A stretch of DNA of 64,000 nucleotides from Ziziphus jujuba (Eukaryota > Streptophyta > Magnoliopsida > Rosales > Rhamnaceae), in the NCBI RefSeq assembly GCF_031755915.1, contig NC_083386.1:23235001-23299000 (forward strand), read 5' to 3'. The position numbers were made by a program, and so were the translations under genes. Positions 13,113 through 25,626 of the stretch are shown here, in pieces. Positions within the stretch are counted from its first letter, which is position 1, and each line of letters starts with the position of its first letter. The notes below the pieces were generated by a model. The model was given only the letters and a program-made list of their open reading frames with translations, was not told where the DNA came from and ran no database searches.

Positions 13113-16100
13113 TAACATATTTAAAATGTTTGCTTAATGTAAAAATAGTCAGAATTAACGATGACAATTTTCAAGCATTCACATTTTTACTTCTTTATTT
13201 CTTCTGGCTAAAGGTGGAAGGTCAAAATTGAGTCATCCCTGCAAGAGGGAAGGAGGAAACGAAAAAAAGGAGTGAAGAAAACAAGATAACTTTGCTCATG
13301 AACTCTATATATATGCGAGACACTAAATCAAGCCCACAAGTCACTTGAGAATTCACTATACTATCAATAGCTGCTAATTTAATTAAGCTTCACTATAATT
13401 ATACATGTAATTATTTTATATTAATTTCACTTTGCCAAAAATAAGCTATTTTATATTCGATTATTTGGGTTATCCATCAAATTCACTGTCCGTCGTCTTT
13501 GATAGCATTTCCAAATTTATAATTTCTATGCCTTTTCTGTGAGTATGAAATGCAAGACTTGTAGTACTCATTAATGGTTAAAATATATGCAATTTGCTTC
13601 TTTAAGGCAAATTGTATTGTCTCTCAACTTGTCTATAAGCTTGGTATAAAAGTTTGGCTAGCGCATTCATTCTTCCCCTCAATATAGTGGTAGATGCATA
13701 CAGATATATTATAATTCTGTATGTATTGGCCTTTTCAAATATTTAATATCGTCAACCCCTTCAAACTCTTGTAATATCCACGTTTAATTGAGCCTTTTAC
13801 CAGAAAATTATTTGTTTGACACAGAAAAAAAATGTTATAAATCTACATTAATACGGGATAGTGTCTTTTATATATTATATATATATATATATTGGGAAGG
13901 GGAATTCAAATTCTCAAATTTTTTTTTTTTTTAAAGAAATATTAACTTTACGACTTCTTCTTTTTTCCCCTTTATTAAAATATTCACTTGTAATGTGAAA
14001 ATCTTTTTCTTGGTTTCCATTTCAAATATTAATTGGAGGTTGTAGGATGAACACTGTGCCTTTTGGCCGTACGCGGATTAGTTGGGAGACAAAAGACAAA
14101 AATTATCTTGAAGATTCATTTTCCCTGGCCATATTTTCTGGACCATGAAAACCGACCCACAAAAAATTAAAAAATGGAAGTCTGAAAAAACAAAGTTATT
14201 GATATAAATGTAACTCGTGCTACAATCAAAGTCTGAAAAAACAAAGTTATTAATATAAATGTAACTCGTGCTACTTTTTTGTCTTTTTTGGTTTAAAATA
14301 AAACAGAAAATTTCTCTGAATTTATTTACAATATGCAACCCCCACTTCCGTAAAGTGTACCGGACAATGTCCTTGATTGTTTGATTAATGATAGTTTGGC
14401 ATGACATATTTGATTCAGTTAATTAAAAAAATATTTTAAATATTGATCTTTTGGAATACTTGGAATAAAGCCCTTTGGAAGCCAATAATTGCAGCCAAAA
14501 AAAGTATCTAGGACATAAAAGTGAGGTAAAATTCGAAGACTAAATAAAGTTTTAGAAGAATATATATGAGAGAGGGTAATCTTCCTTAAAATAATAAACA
14601 TATAGTAGTTTTTACAATGAAGTAAACTTGCAAACATTTGGGTTTAAGATCAAAAGCGGTGACGATATCAATAGACAATTTTGCTTTTTATTGGTCAATG
14701 TTCAACCCTGTCACAAGTTAAAGACCGATGTGTATATCCCTGAAAAACTAAACCACCGCAAAGTTTGAGTGAGGACTGAGAGTAGTTTCAGACCCAAACA
14801 TCAAAGAAGCACAGTGATCAGCAGAACCCAAATATAGAATATAAAATCTATACATATTGTGATGGCCATAGATATGACTATATATGACTTTGAAACAACA
14901 CTTTTTTTTCTTTTATAAATTTAAATTCAGATTGAGAAACCAATTAATTTTATCAACAAATTGTTTCATAAATGAAAAATTCCACAATACTTCAGAAGTA
15001 TTAGAAATTATGAATCAGGGAGTTGATATTCCTGAAATACCAGAAATTTGTTTCCCATAAAGATATGTGGATGCAACAACAAAAGGATGTTATTACCAAC
15101 AAAAAATAAAAAACAATAAAAGGAGCTTTACCAAAGAAATAATAATAAAAAATTAAAATTAAAATTAAAAGGAGCTTTAAGTGGGACCTACCTAGTTAGG
15201 CCACAATTTTGGCCTCTTTCTCTTTTTGATCATTTTCCTTTTGTTCATGAGCCTCCTTAGTTCTACATTGTTGTTCGCAATGTTTGCCAATGAACAACTC
15301 CCCATCCCACCAATCCAAAAAACAAAACAAAAAATTGTTCTAATATATTATGTAGTTCTATCTAATGTTTCTTCATTTAAGGCTTTTGCGTTTAGTACTA
15401 TGGTCTATATTATGAGGAGTCTTTCCCATTCTATTTGATTTTGCATATTAAAGTTGGTAAGTTACATAACTTTGATTTTCTACATTCAAGAAAGTAAATT
15501 AAACAGCACAGAAAGCTTGATTTTATCTCTAATTTCTGTGTCTTTTATGTATATTCGATTGAGATTTCTATGGTCTGTCATTATTATTATTATTTTCATA
15601 TTCAAAAGTTGTTATGATTAATATTATTGTTACCATCTATAACATAGTACGCATTCAAACATGTTTCTAAACTTCGTCAATTAATATTCAATAACAAAAA
15701 TTGTTTTCAACATGTTACAGATTGAGGAATATATAGAAATTTACATTAATTTGGTACCATGGAAGCCTGAAATTGACCTTGGCATATATTTCAGAATGGG
15801 ATTGATGATGACCCGTATAGAGTAGGTATAGGCATACTTGATGCTTGTTGCCCCTCCATAGAAACAAGTAACATAGACATGTTTCTAGCATCGCCATTTG
15901 CCCTTTTTTAAAAAAGTACAATTTGTTTGCCTGGAAATTTTCTTCGTTTATGAGGAAAAGAATTTTTCAAAAAGGAGATCAATTAAGAACAATTGTTTTT
16001 GAAAGTCCACATTTGAGCCTAATTTGATATTTGTATTTTATAGCAACTTGATCAAAATTAATAATTACACTAACGCTTTGCTTGAAAAAGCAAAAAAAAA

Positions 16101-16255
16101 AAAAAAATGTAATAAACTTTTTTTTTTTCTTTTCAACATTGAAAATAGAAAGATTTAAACTCGAATAGATAAACTGTCGAAAGAAATTATAATGTAAAAC
16201 AAAATATCAAATAGTTAAAGTTAAAAGAGAATATTTCATTTAAACCTTTTGAATT
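13113..16255. other. Intergenic stretch between two foldback elements
   Basis: No supported gene. It contains a promoter-like TATA near 13308 without a recognisable gene, a TA run at about 13869-13892, and a 49-bp tandem duplication at 14173-14272. Confidence 0.5.
14173..14272. repeat. Direct tandem duplication, unit about 49 bp
   Basis: Two adjacent copies, each containing AAGTCTGAAAAAACAAAGTT and ending AACTCGTGCTAC, with a single base difference over most of their length. A recent slippage-type duplication in non-coding DNA. Confidence 0.85.
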
Positions 16256-16927
16256 TTGAAGTAAATACAATAACATTCGTCAGATTTTTAATTATTATAT
16301 TCACCTCCTTTAAGTTTTTCAAATTACCAATATACCTTTACTTAACTTAAATTACTTTAAAAATTCATTTTATTTCTTTTTTATTCAATAATTAATTTGA
16401 AGACCTCAAAACTTTTTTTTTCTATATTTTTAATTAATATTTATTTAAACCATGTGATAACTTTTTCTTTTTTATATAAAAAAATTATATGATAATTTTA
16501 ATTACACAAGCTTTTTTTAAGTAAATTATATAGTTTGTTTTAAAAAAAAGTAAGTTATATATTTTATAAATATATTTGAAAAATTATATTGTATATATTT
16601 AATTGAAATTTGAGCAAATTATAATACATTTAATGCATTTAGTTACCTATATGAGAAATTATCACTCGGTTTAAAGAACTTATCTTATTAAAATCACCAC
16701 ATAGATTTTTTTTTAAAACTTTAAAATTATCACTAGTTTAAATAAAATTAATTAAAATATAGATAATAAAACTTAAAGTCTTCAAATTAATTATTATAAA
16801 AAAAAAGAAAATAAAAAGAATTTCGAAAGTAACTTAATTTAAATAAAGATATAAGGGTAATTTAGACTTCACAAAAAGGTATAGATGATATTACTAGAAA
16901 GTTGAAAAATGCTTTTGTATTTGTCCC
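16256..16927. mobile_element. Large inverted-repeat (foldback) element
   Basis: The left arm (about 16260-16480) is the imperfect inverse of the right arm (about 16700-16925). Matching landmarks include TTAATTTGAAGAC near 16393, whose inverse lies near 16780, and TTACTTAACTTAAATTAC near 16338, whose inverse lies near 16830. The arms are about 200-220 bp with an AT-rich centre of about 220 bp. There is no coding sequence, so it is a non-autonomous MITE or foldback transposon. A transcript across it would form a long hairpin, a usual source of 24-nt small RNAs in plants. Exact ends and target duplication could not be fixed. Confidence 0.65.
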
Positions 16928-19900
16928 ATACATGAGTGTAAAAGAAATATTCCCACACTAAAATTAATTAAATTTTGCATTATAGGGAATCCGCAGTTGT
17001 TGTCAAAGGTAACTCCACCAAACATACACTTCACATGGTAAATGCTCTGTAGTGTAAGAACTAAGAGGAGTCTCACATGAATAGCTATGGATTTTGACAC
17101 CAGAAATAAAACAAAACAAAAAAAGCTATGGATTTTATCAGAAATTAGGTTTTTACTAACTGGATCGCACAAACTAGGCTTTTAATTAGAGGGTACACAA
17201 TTGCGACTTTAAAAATTGCAATTTTAGTCCATGCCTTCCTGGTTATCTTCCTCTTGACATCATGTACAAAAAGTAGGAAAAACACTTAATCCATTTATCA
17301 TTATTTGAACAAAAATTCCCCCTCAAATACTCTGATAAGTTGGCAAAAAAATCATAATATTAAAGTTCCATTTGTAGATGCAAGAAAATATCAAATGAGA
17401 TTAATTTAATTGGTATACCATTTATATTTACATTTGGAATGTTATAAGTTAGAGCCATTAGAAGGAGGGAAAATAGTTGCAAATGTAGATCTAAGCAAAT
17501 AGCCAAAAAAAACTTTTCTCATTTTTTTTTTTTCCCTCCTTTATCTAGGATTGGAAAATTTATTTAAAAAAATAGTAGCCTTATTACTAAAACTATCTGC
17601 CAAAGGATGCAGATAAAAACTCTTTAAAAGTTAATAAGGCCATGTACCCCTTACTGGTTCAAGGCTGTAGGCTTTATTTATTTATTTATTATTATTATTA
17701 TTTTTTATTGAAGATGAGAAAATCTGAATTAAAAAAGTAATAGTTTTGTCATTGAATTATTCGGTAAATTTTTTTTGAAATTGTTGTCAAATCAAAACTA
17801 TATGTTTATTTACTCTTGGATTGAAAAATGTATGTACATGGTTTTTTAGGGATGCCATAATTAATTTTTGAAGTATTAACGAAAGCCATTCAGTTTCCTA
17901 TCCTGTGGTACGAATTTGTAAGTCATCCAATTTATTAATCTGTTTTTCTGTTTGTTTGTCTCTCAGTTCAAGGTCATATATGACTCATATGAGACATAAG
18001 AGTACATTTTCGTGAGAAGTCAAGGGAGCATGAAGCTTAAAATCAAATTTGGAAAAGCCCCAAACCTATATACACAAACACTGTCAACGTTAATTTTATC
18101 TTGTTAATTTACATCATATATTATCTCAACCGACTTTTACAATATTTTATTTTTCTGATTATTTTTTTCCTCAAAAGTCATGAAAATTTTATACCAAACC
18201 ATGAGGTTCACCTGCTTCAATTTCCAATTTTCAATTCTGAAACCTAATGTTTCCTTCATTTTCATACTTGATTCTTTTCACTGCTTAATATTGACTATGA
18301 CTTTCAATATAAAAGAATATCAAAAAGTTGAGTTGTAATCTCTTTTTGATCTGTTTCTCTCCCTTGTCCTTTTCCATGAAAATCAAGCCTTAAATTAATC
18401 ATCCAAATAATGGAGTTACAATTTGACAGCCATATAGTAAGCAAATTTGTCAATGCTATTAGGCAATTGAAACAACTATATATATATAGCCAACCGGGCC
18501 GCCCTTCAAATCATATGTACATAAAATCTACAAATTTTACTTTAAGAAATTGTCGTTTACTAGCCCAAAAAACAAAAAAAAAAAAAAAAAAACACTTTTA
18601 CAAATTGTCGTAATGATAAATTAACAACCATTAAATTTATTTAATATTATTTTCACAGCACACATACATTATTACATCATGGATATCGTAGCTAATTTTA
18701 AGTTCTAAAACTTCTAAATTTCCAACTTCCTTCATCTTTTTTCTACTACTCTTTTGTTCCATTCTTTGCATTGCTTCCCACCATTCACCTACTTAAAATA
18801 TTAAACTATTAGTACTTGTCGTTGTTTTCTAAATTAATAAACAATAGTATATAATAACTTCAAACGATTATAAACTATTGACTTAGACAAAGGAAAAGAG
18901 AAATTAAATATTTATCAAATATTTGTTGTTATGTGTTAAATCAAACACAATGAATTGAATATAAATGCACCTTATTATTTGATATATTTCGTGTAAGTGT
19001 GTATAAATATATATAATTTGGGTTTGTCAAGTTGAATAAAGGAAAGTCGTTGTCAATGATTTATTTTGTAAATATGATCCGTGGCGGTCTAAACAAGCCG
19101 TAGCTATAAGAGGGTAAAATGTCAAAAAGGAGTTAATGTCCATCAATCATTCAACTATTGGAGTAGAAGGGAAAGCGCCGCTGACACATTTCCAATAGAG
19201 TGAAATACTACTTTTTATATTGAAAATCTTTATATAGTAATTTTTAGTTTAAATCTATACTTCTAAATCAAAAAAATAAGTAATACAATAAAATTGTATT
19301 TTCAACGGATCAAACTTTGTTTATGTATATAATTGCATTATAATGAATTCATACGCTCACATTATAATAGACTTTGGCCTTATTCAAGCACTTAGGTATA
19401 CCTTTAGATACATGGAGATGGCTCATATCCACCGGTGCAAGCCTCCATCAAAATCTGCCAAAACTCTAAACTTGCGAAAAGTCGCTTTTGAGCAAGTTGA
19501 TTGAATTTTTTTGTATGTCTTTTGCTTGGTATTAAGTGTTTACAACCACTAGAGAAGTAGCAATTTTTGATGGATTTTGCAAGGAAAGTCCCCAGAATAC
19601 AGAGCTGTAGGGGCCTTATTTAGATGGATATTTGTACTGCAGTCCAAGGAAAGAAAGCCAAAGCCATAAATGATTTAGGGGGGTCAAGGTTTCAACACCA
19701 CATGGTTTTTGAATTTCTTCTTTTCAAAGTCGTAGGCAGGATTGATTAGGTTTTTCAAATCTGGGTCAGTTTTATATATTATTCAAACTTTATCTTTTTA
19801 TTTTATTTTTAAAAATAAAATATAAAAAATATACAGTCCAATCACGCATCTTGTAAATATCTTAATATTTGTAAACACGTACGTGTTGTTGTTGTACTAC

Positions 19901-21845
19901 ACAGACAGAAAGTAAGAGATGGGACTTTTGAGGAAATCAGTAATCTTTGGATTCTATTTAATTTTAAGAGGATCAATTTTGACTATTATATGAAGCTTTT
20001 TTCTGATGGAGTCAGAAATTTTGTGACTGGTGGGGGTTGGTGTTATTATAGATGTGCACGCATACAATTTTTATAATAAATTAATAATATCAGAAATATC
20101 ACATAAATCAATAATTAATTATATTTATCTTTTAAATAATAAATATAAATTAGTAAAATATAAACATATATGATATTTGATATATCGATAAATTTATTTA
20201 ATACATTTAGCATTATCCATATATAATAACATATCTATCCATATTATTTTAATGCTAAACAAAATTCATAGATCGTAATTGCTCAATAAATGGTAATTTT
20301 GACTCTGGATTATTTTTGAAAATAAAAAGACAGCCCCCCTAGCAAAGTTGATTTATGAAAACATTGCGGACCACCTGTTTGGTTGCCGGAATAATGCTAC
20401 TACCTTTGATTTAGACCCAACATTTTAAGTCACTCGGACCCAACAAATTAATTAATTAATTTGTCTCTGCCTAGTGGCGTCTAAATATCATGGTGATTTA
20501 TTTTGCGTGGTAAATTATGTCACGGATGTTTATTGACACATAAAAAAATATATATATTAATAAATTTAAAAATATTCTGTTAAATTTTTGTAATAATTAT
20601 TGGTAGTCTCATACAACTTGACTCAATTGTTATGTTTTCAATTATGATTTATTTAAAAATAATGTAATTATATTTAAATGAGTTGATATTATTTAGATAG
20701 CATGTTTTATCAAATAAAATTTTCATATCATATCAAATGTTAATGATATCACATTAATTAATGAGTTTAGTAAAATCAATTGATGAGTTAATATTAAAAT
20801 TATAATAGAATAAGTATCTAGCACTTATTATATTACTAGGTGTCCATCATAAAAAGGGAACAATGTGTTCAACATATCAAAGCTGAAATATATATATATA
20901 TATATATAATCAAGTTGACATCAACTAAATTTGATGGTTTCATTATTAGCCTCTTTTTTCATATTAATAATTAAAATTTATGATGATATATTGAAATTCT
21001 ATTTGAAAAAAGTAACTTTGAATAGATCAGACAATCATAAATATTTTTCTAAAACTCAATCCTTAAAGTATTTAAAGGTTTAAAAATTGAAATTCTAATA
21101 TTAAAACTATCAGATCCATTTTATAAGATCCTAGTTATATATATAATCAGGCACACATAAGAATATCCTGATAATTTTAATATGAAATTTTATTTTATTA
21201 ACTTTTGAATCACATCAATATTAGAATTTAAAATTCAAAATGTGCTCACCTATGAATTTAGTGAGTACTAACATTCTATTTAAAGAAAACAAACCTTATC
21301 AAGATCCAATAATTAATATATATAATTTTAAATTTTAATTTTTGATATAATTTAAATACCGAAAAAGAAAGTACTGATGTTAAGATCTTATTTGAGTATA
21401 GTCATATATATATATATATATATACACACAAGTATATCGTTTGGTGTTAACTAAGTTTTGTGGGGTGGAACTTTGACCCATATTTCCTTTTAGTTTTCAA
21501 ATTAGTTTGATTATTCTTTCACCTAATTAATGAACAACAAAATCATATAAGAAAATTCAGCATTCACATTTGCATCTTTTGAAGGAATGGCCTCATAAGT
21601 ATTGACAAAGTTGTTGTTTTCTTAGTTAAACTATTTTTGAGCACTTTTGCTATTTAAAATGAACAATTGATCAATGAGCATTTTACTTATTAATATCCAA
21701 TATATTTAAACTTAATTATTTATTTTTTATATGTTCTGTTCTTATTGTGTAGTAAAAACTTCAATTGAGGATTTTGAAAGTTATTTGCTAAAAGTTGAAA
21801 TTTTGGAACATTTTAGAACTATTTCATGAGAGCTAAGCGAGAGAA
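16928..21845. other. Gene-free AT-rich stretch
   Basis: About 4.9 kb with no supported gene, RNA gene or classifiable element. It holds TA runs at about 20889-20907 and 21405-21423 and A/T homopolymers. A slightly GC-richer patch at 19380-19700 has no frame I recognise. Confidence 0.5.
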
Positions 21846-21949
21846 TTGAAGAAGAGATCCTACGTAATAATTTTGGGTGTGCACAGATCAGTCCTTGAAG
21901 TGCACAACCACTTTTTAGTCTCTAAAAGGAAGTATCCAACAAGATTGGA

Positions 21950-22036
21950 GTGGCCACTTCAATCTTGAAGTGCAACGCCAAGCCTCATTTCCACCACTAT
22001 ATGGAAGTGGAGTGGCTATTTCAATTTTGAAGTACA
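21950..22036. repeat. Short direct repeat inside the remnant
   Basis: The motif GGAGTGGC followed by ACTTCAATCTTGAAGTGCA-like sequence occurs twice, starting near 21951 and 22009, about 58 bases apart and slightly diverged. Confidence 0.6.
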
Positions 22037-23140
22037 CATGCCAATTTCATTAAAAGAAGGAAGAAGATTGGTGTGCCCATTTGGTGCTGTAAGATGCCCA
22101 TGCCATTTCCATCTTTTTCACATGTAGAACTCCTTTGTAGCTCAGTTTTGACAAAATGTGAATCTTGGAGCTCAATGATTAGTTATTAACAAGGCATATG
22201 ACTTATATGTGCTCATTTTCATAATAGCCTGATGATGGAAATCAAAGAGCGCAGATAGGGTTATATTTAAGAGATGTTTTTTAGAGTGAGACTATCTTTA
22301 CTTAAAGTGTCAAAGCAAATGGGGGAAAGAGAACTTGAGCATTTTTGGAAAAGGAAGATCACATTTAAAGAGAAAAGCTTTCGTTATAGGAGAGTGCTTG
22401 GAATAAGAAGACTACACCATCGAATTTAATGAGAGAAGCTCTTGGATTTTGGAGATCTCTTAAAGAACCAAGGGATTTAAAGCTTGGAGGAGCTATCATC
22501 TCTTAATTTTCTCTAATCCTTCTATTTTTTTCTCTTAATTTGTGTAGAGATTTCTTGAAATTTTATATGAACATGATGATATTTATGGAATTCTCTTTGT
22601 ATTATGTTTAGGTTTCAATTATATCTATGAATATGTGCTAGATCTTTGATCCAAGGTGTTGATGTAATAATTCCTTCTCAATTATTTGTGTTTTCTTGGG
22701 ACTAATTGAAGAGCATACCTAATTAGAATTAGTAGTTAGTTGGATGCTATATAGATTGAATAATTAGAGCTTGAAAAATCCTAATTTAGTAAATTGAGCA
22801 TTAAAAAAACAAATTTTGGGCACTATTAGAGCCAAATTAGGCTTGCATAACCTAAATTTAGGCTTAAATTGGGTTTGAGAGGACCAAATTAGCTTAAGAT
22901 AATTGAAAGGGAACTTAATTGCAAGGTTAATTGATAGAATTAGGAAGAGATTCCAATCTGAATAAATTTCCCATATGTCTTACTTACCTTGAGAAAAGAA
23001 TTGGGTAAATTTAGAAACCATTTGTTAATAATTAGATTGGACTTGGTCATTAATTACCAAATTAGTTAGTTACATGATAGGTTTAAGTAAAATCAAGGTC
23101 CTTGGAGTTTGAATTCAAAAATTTCCTTGCATAATTATTG

Positions 23141-23156
23141 GTGTGTGTGTGTGTGT
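23141..23156. repeat. GT dinucleotide microsatellite
   Basis: Eight uninterrupted GT units. Confidence 0.95.
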
Positions 23157-23360
23157 ATTTTTTCCAATTGTCCCTATTATATTAGGATAGTATTTAGTAT
23201 TTTAGTTTAGTTTTTAAATGTTTTACTATCTAAGTATTTGACCTAATTTTGTAAGTCCAATAAATTTTCATGGAAACGATACTCTTCTTATTTATTATGG
23301 AATCTCATTTATTATGGAATCAAGCAAGTTTTTTGCATTTGCCGAGGATTTTAACTATGA

Positions 23361-24271
23361 TCAATCAGCAATATATTTTTAAAGTAATTAAAGAGCATTT
23401 TGATGAAAAAAGAAGCATTTTTAACATTCAAAAATATAATATATTATAACAATCTAGTATTATTTTATAATTTATTAGACCATTCTAGTATCAATTTGTT
23501 TTTATTTATTCATTTTGTTATTTTTCATGAATAATTTTAACTCATAAATCTAGTGGTCTTTTTTATAAAGTAAATTAGCATTAAACACTTTCAAGAATAG
23601 TGTTGTAACTTTTAATAAAGTTGGCCGTTGAATGTTGTAGACATTAAATGAAAGGTGAATTGTAAGAGCATTCCCAAGGAATTTTTTATCCATATTGTTC
23701 TTTATATTTTAAAAAGCCAATTTAAAAAATAAAATAAAATTCCAGCCTACTATTGATTTTTGAAGGTAAAGAATTGGTTTGACTCTTTAAATGTAGAATC
23801 AAAACTACTCTTTATTTGTACTTTATATCAATTTTTATTTGGTTTTATACAGGTTTCAACATCACCAACATAATTTCTTGTAGAAAATATATGTTTATTC
23901 TATTATTTCATGGTATACAATAATTAATGCTCATAGAAAATATCAAAATAAAGAGTATGATAAAAAAGTTTTTTAGGAGTACTAAATAAAATTTTACTCT
24001 TTATCTTTAACAATGTTTATAATTTGAAAAATATATTCTATAAAATAAAAAGGTCATTAAGGATTCTCTGTAATCATCTCCAAAGGAAAATTATATGTCT
24101 TCAAAATAAAGAGCATCTTAAATATTAATGACCATAATCTACTAAACAAGTCCAATGTTTATGATTCTCTACTTGGACTCTTCACTAATTTTTTTTATTG
24201 AAAAAAAAAAAAACTCTTTACTAATTTTTGGAGTAATTAGTCTACTATTTGATTCTTTTTGATAATATTAA
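23361..24271. other. AT-rich intergenic stretch
   Basis: No gene or recognisable repeat seen. Confidence 0.4.
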
Positions 24272-24889
24272 TAGGGTGTAAATGAGTCAAGTGTTAGTAT
24301 TCTCAAATTTGGCTCGCATGTTTTTGTGAGTGTTCAAGGTCGACCAAAGCTCACAAAATTTTGAAACTTGCACAAACTTGGCTTAACTTATTTAACACAG
24401 ATCAACTCATTATAATATAAAATTTTAATAACTTGAACAATTTTTTTTCTAAAACAAAATTTTAACATTAATTATTAATAACTTCTATTTATTCTATTAA
24501 TTTTATTATAAAAATTACTTTTTATAATAAAAGCAAATGTTCAATGTGCTTAGATCAAACATTAGTTTTTGCTAAAAAAAATTATAATTTTTTTAATAAG
24601 TTGTTTAAAATTAGTTTTTTAAAAAAAGTTTAAAAATTTTAAATATAAATTTTTTTATACATTATAAATATTCAATATGCTTAGATTTATGATATACTTT
24701 TTATATAGATATCTATAAACAAAAAAATTTGAGCTACTTATAAGCTTAATTTATTATTTATGATTAGTTTGGGAACTTCATATTTTTATTGAAGATTGCT
24801 TAATTTTCTTAATGAGTCAAGATAGAGCGAGCTAAAATTGAGCCAAGCTCGAGCTTATAATGAGTTACTCGAGCTTATTTACAGCCCTA
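24272..24889. mobile_element. hAT-like non-autonomous DNA transposon
   Basis: A 618-bp AT-rich element. Its left end TAGGGTGTAAATGAG is matched by the inverse of the right end CTTATTTACAGCCCTA. Subterminal GCTCGAGCTT-type motifs near the right end (about 24845-24875) and TTGGCTC/GAGTCAAG motifs inside the left end belong to a widespread dicot class with TAGGGCTGTAAA termini, usually assigned to hAT. No transposase frame remains. An 8-bp target duplication is not evident, so the element is old. Confidence 0.6.
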
Positions 24890-25500
24890 AACATGTAAAA
24901 TAGAAAAGTAAATTATGTTTTTGTACTATTTAAGTTTAGGTTTTTGGATTATAGGCTATAGTTTAAAATATCTCATTTTAGATCCCCTATCTTCAATTTG
25001 ATGTGATTTAATCCAACTTGACTTTTAATAAATGGGACAGTGAATGGTTATTAGCATTAATAATACAAAAATGCATATATCCTAGATTATAAAATCGTAT
25101 AACTAGGTACTAAAGCATATTCAATCCAATTCATTTTTGTACTTTAATTTTAAAAGTTTGTATTTTGATAATATTGAGTTAGTTTTTTTGTGTTGACAAT
25201 TTTTATAATTCAAAAAATTCGTGAAGTGATTTAGTCTCAATTAATACCAGAGCATCATAAACAAATCCTAATTAGAATTTGGGACTCAAAGACCCTTTAT
25301 TAATTAATTTTAGGTGGTTAGACACACATTAGTCGACACGTTATTTTTTAAGAAAAAGTTCAAGCTCTAATTTTCACTCATTTTCATGTTTCCATTTAGA
25401 TTTATACTTTAGTTATCTTGACTTTGATTTAAAATAATTTTTACAAAATTTTTGGATATCAAATTACCATAATTGATTAAGCTTTGACGTATTATTTGAA
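24890..25500. other. Unclassified repeat-like intergenic DNA
   Basis: AT-rich non-coding DNA. Phrases such as those near 24910-25020 resemble decayed non-autonomous transposons, but I could not define ends. Confidence 0.3.
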
Positions 25501-25621
25501 TAGTGGAGTTGTTTTTCAAACAATCATTCGCCAGTTATCATTTAGAGAATGGTGAATCTAGTGTTGTTTGAAGGATGCCTTCTGTTGTTCAAGTAACATC
25601 CAGCCATGTGTCATTGAGTGA

Positions 25622-25626
25622 GTGAT
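25622..25626. repeat. 5-bp target-site duplication, left copy
   Basis: GTGAT immediately before the solo LTR, identical to 28461-28465 immediately after it. Confidence 0.85.

Larger units (their letters stand above)
21846..23360 (+). mobile_element. Decayed LTR-retrotransposon remnant, probably LTR end
   Basis: The sequence is non-coding and less repetitive than its flanks. Near 23270 it has GGAAACGATACTCTTCTT, followed by a CATTTGCCGAGGATT block near 23336. That combination resembles the junction downstream of the 5' LTR in several plant Ty3-type families. I infer an old LTR fragment without coding domains. It contains a duplicated 57-58-bp motif at 21950-22036 and a GT run at 23141-23156. 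The lineage and exact ends are unknown. Confidence 0.35.
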
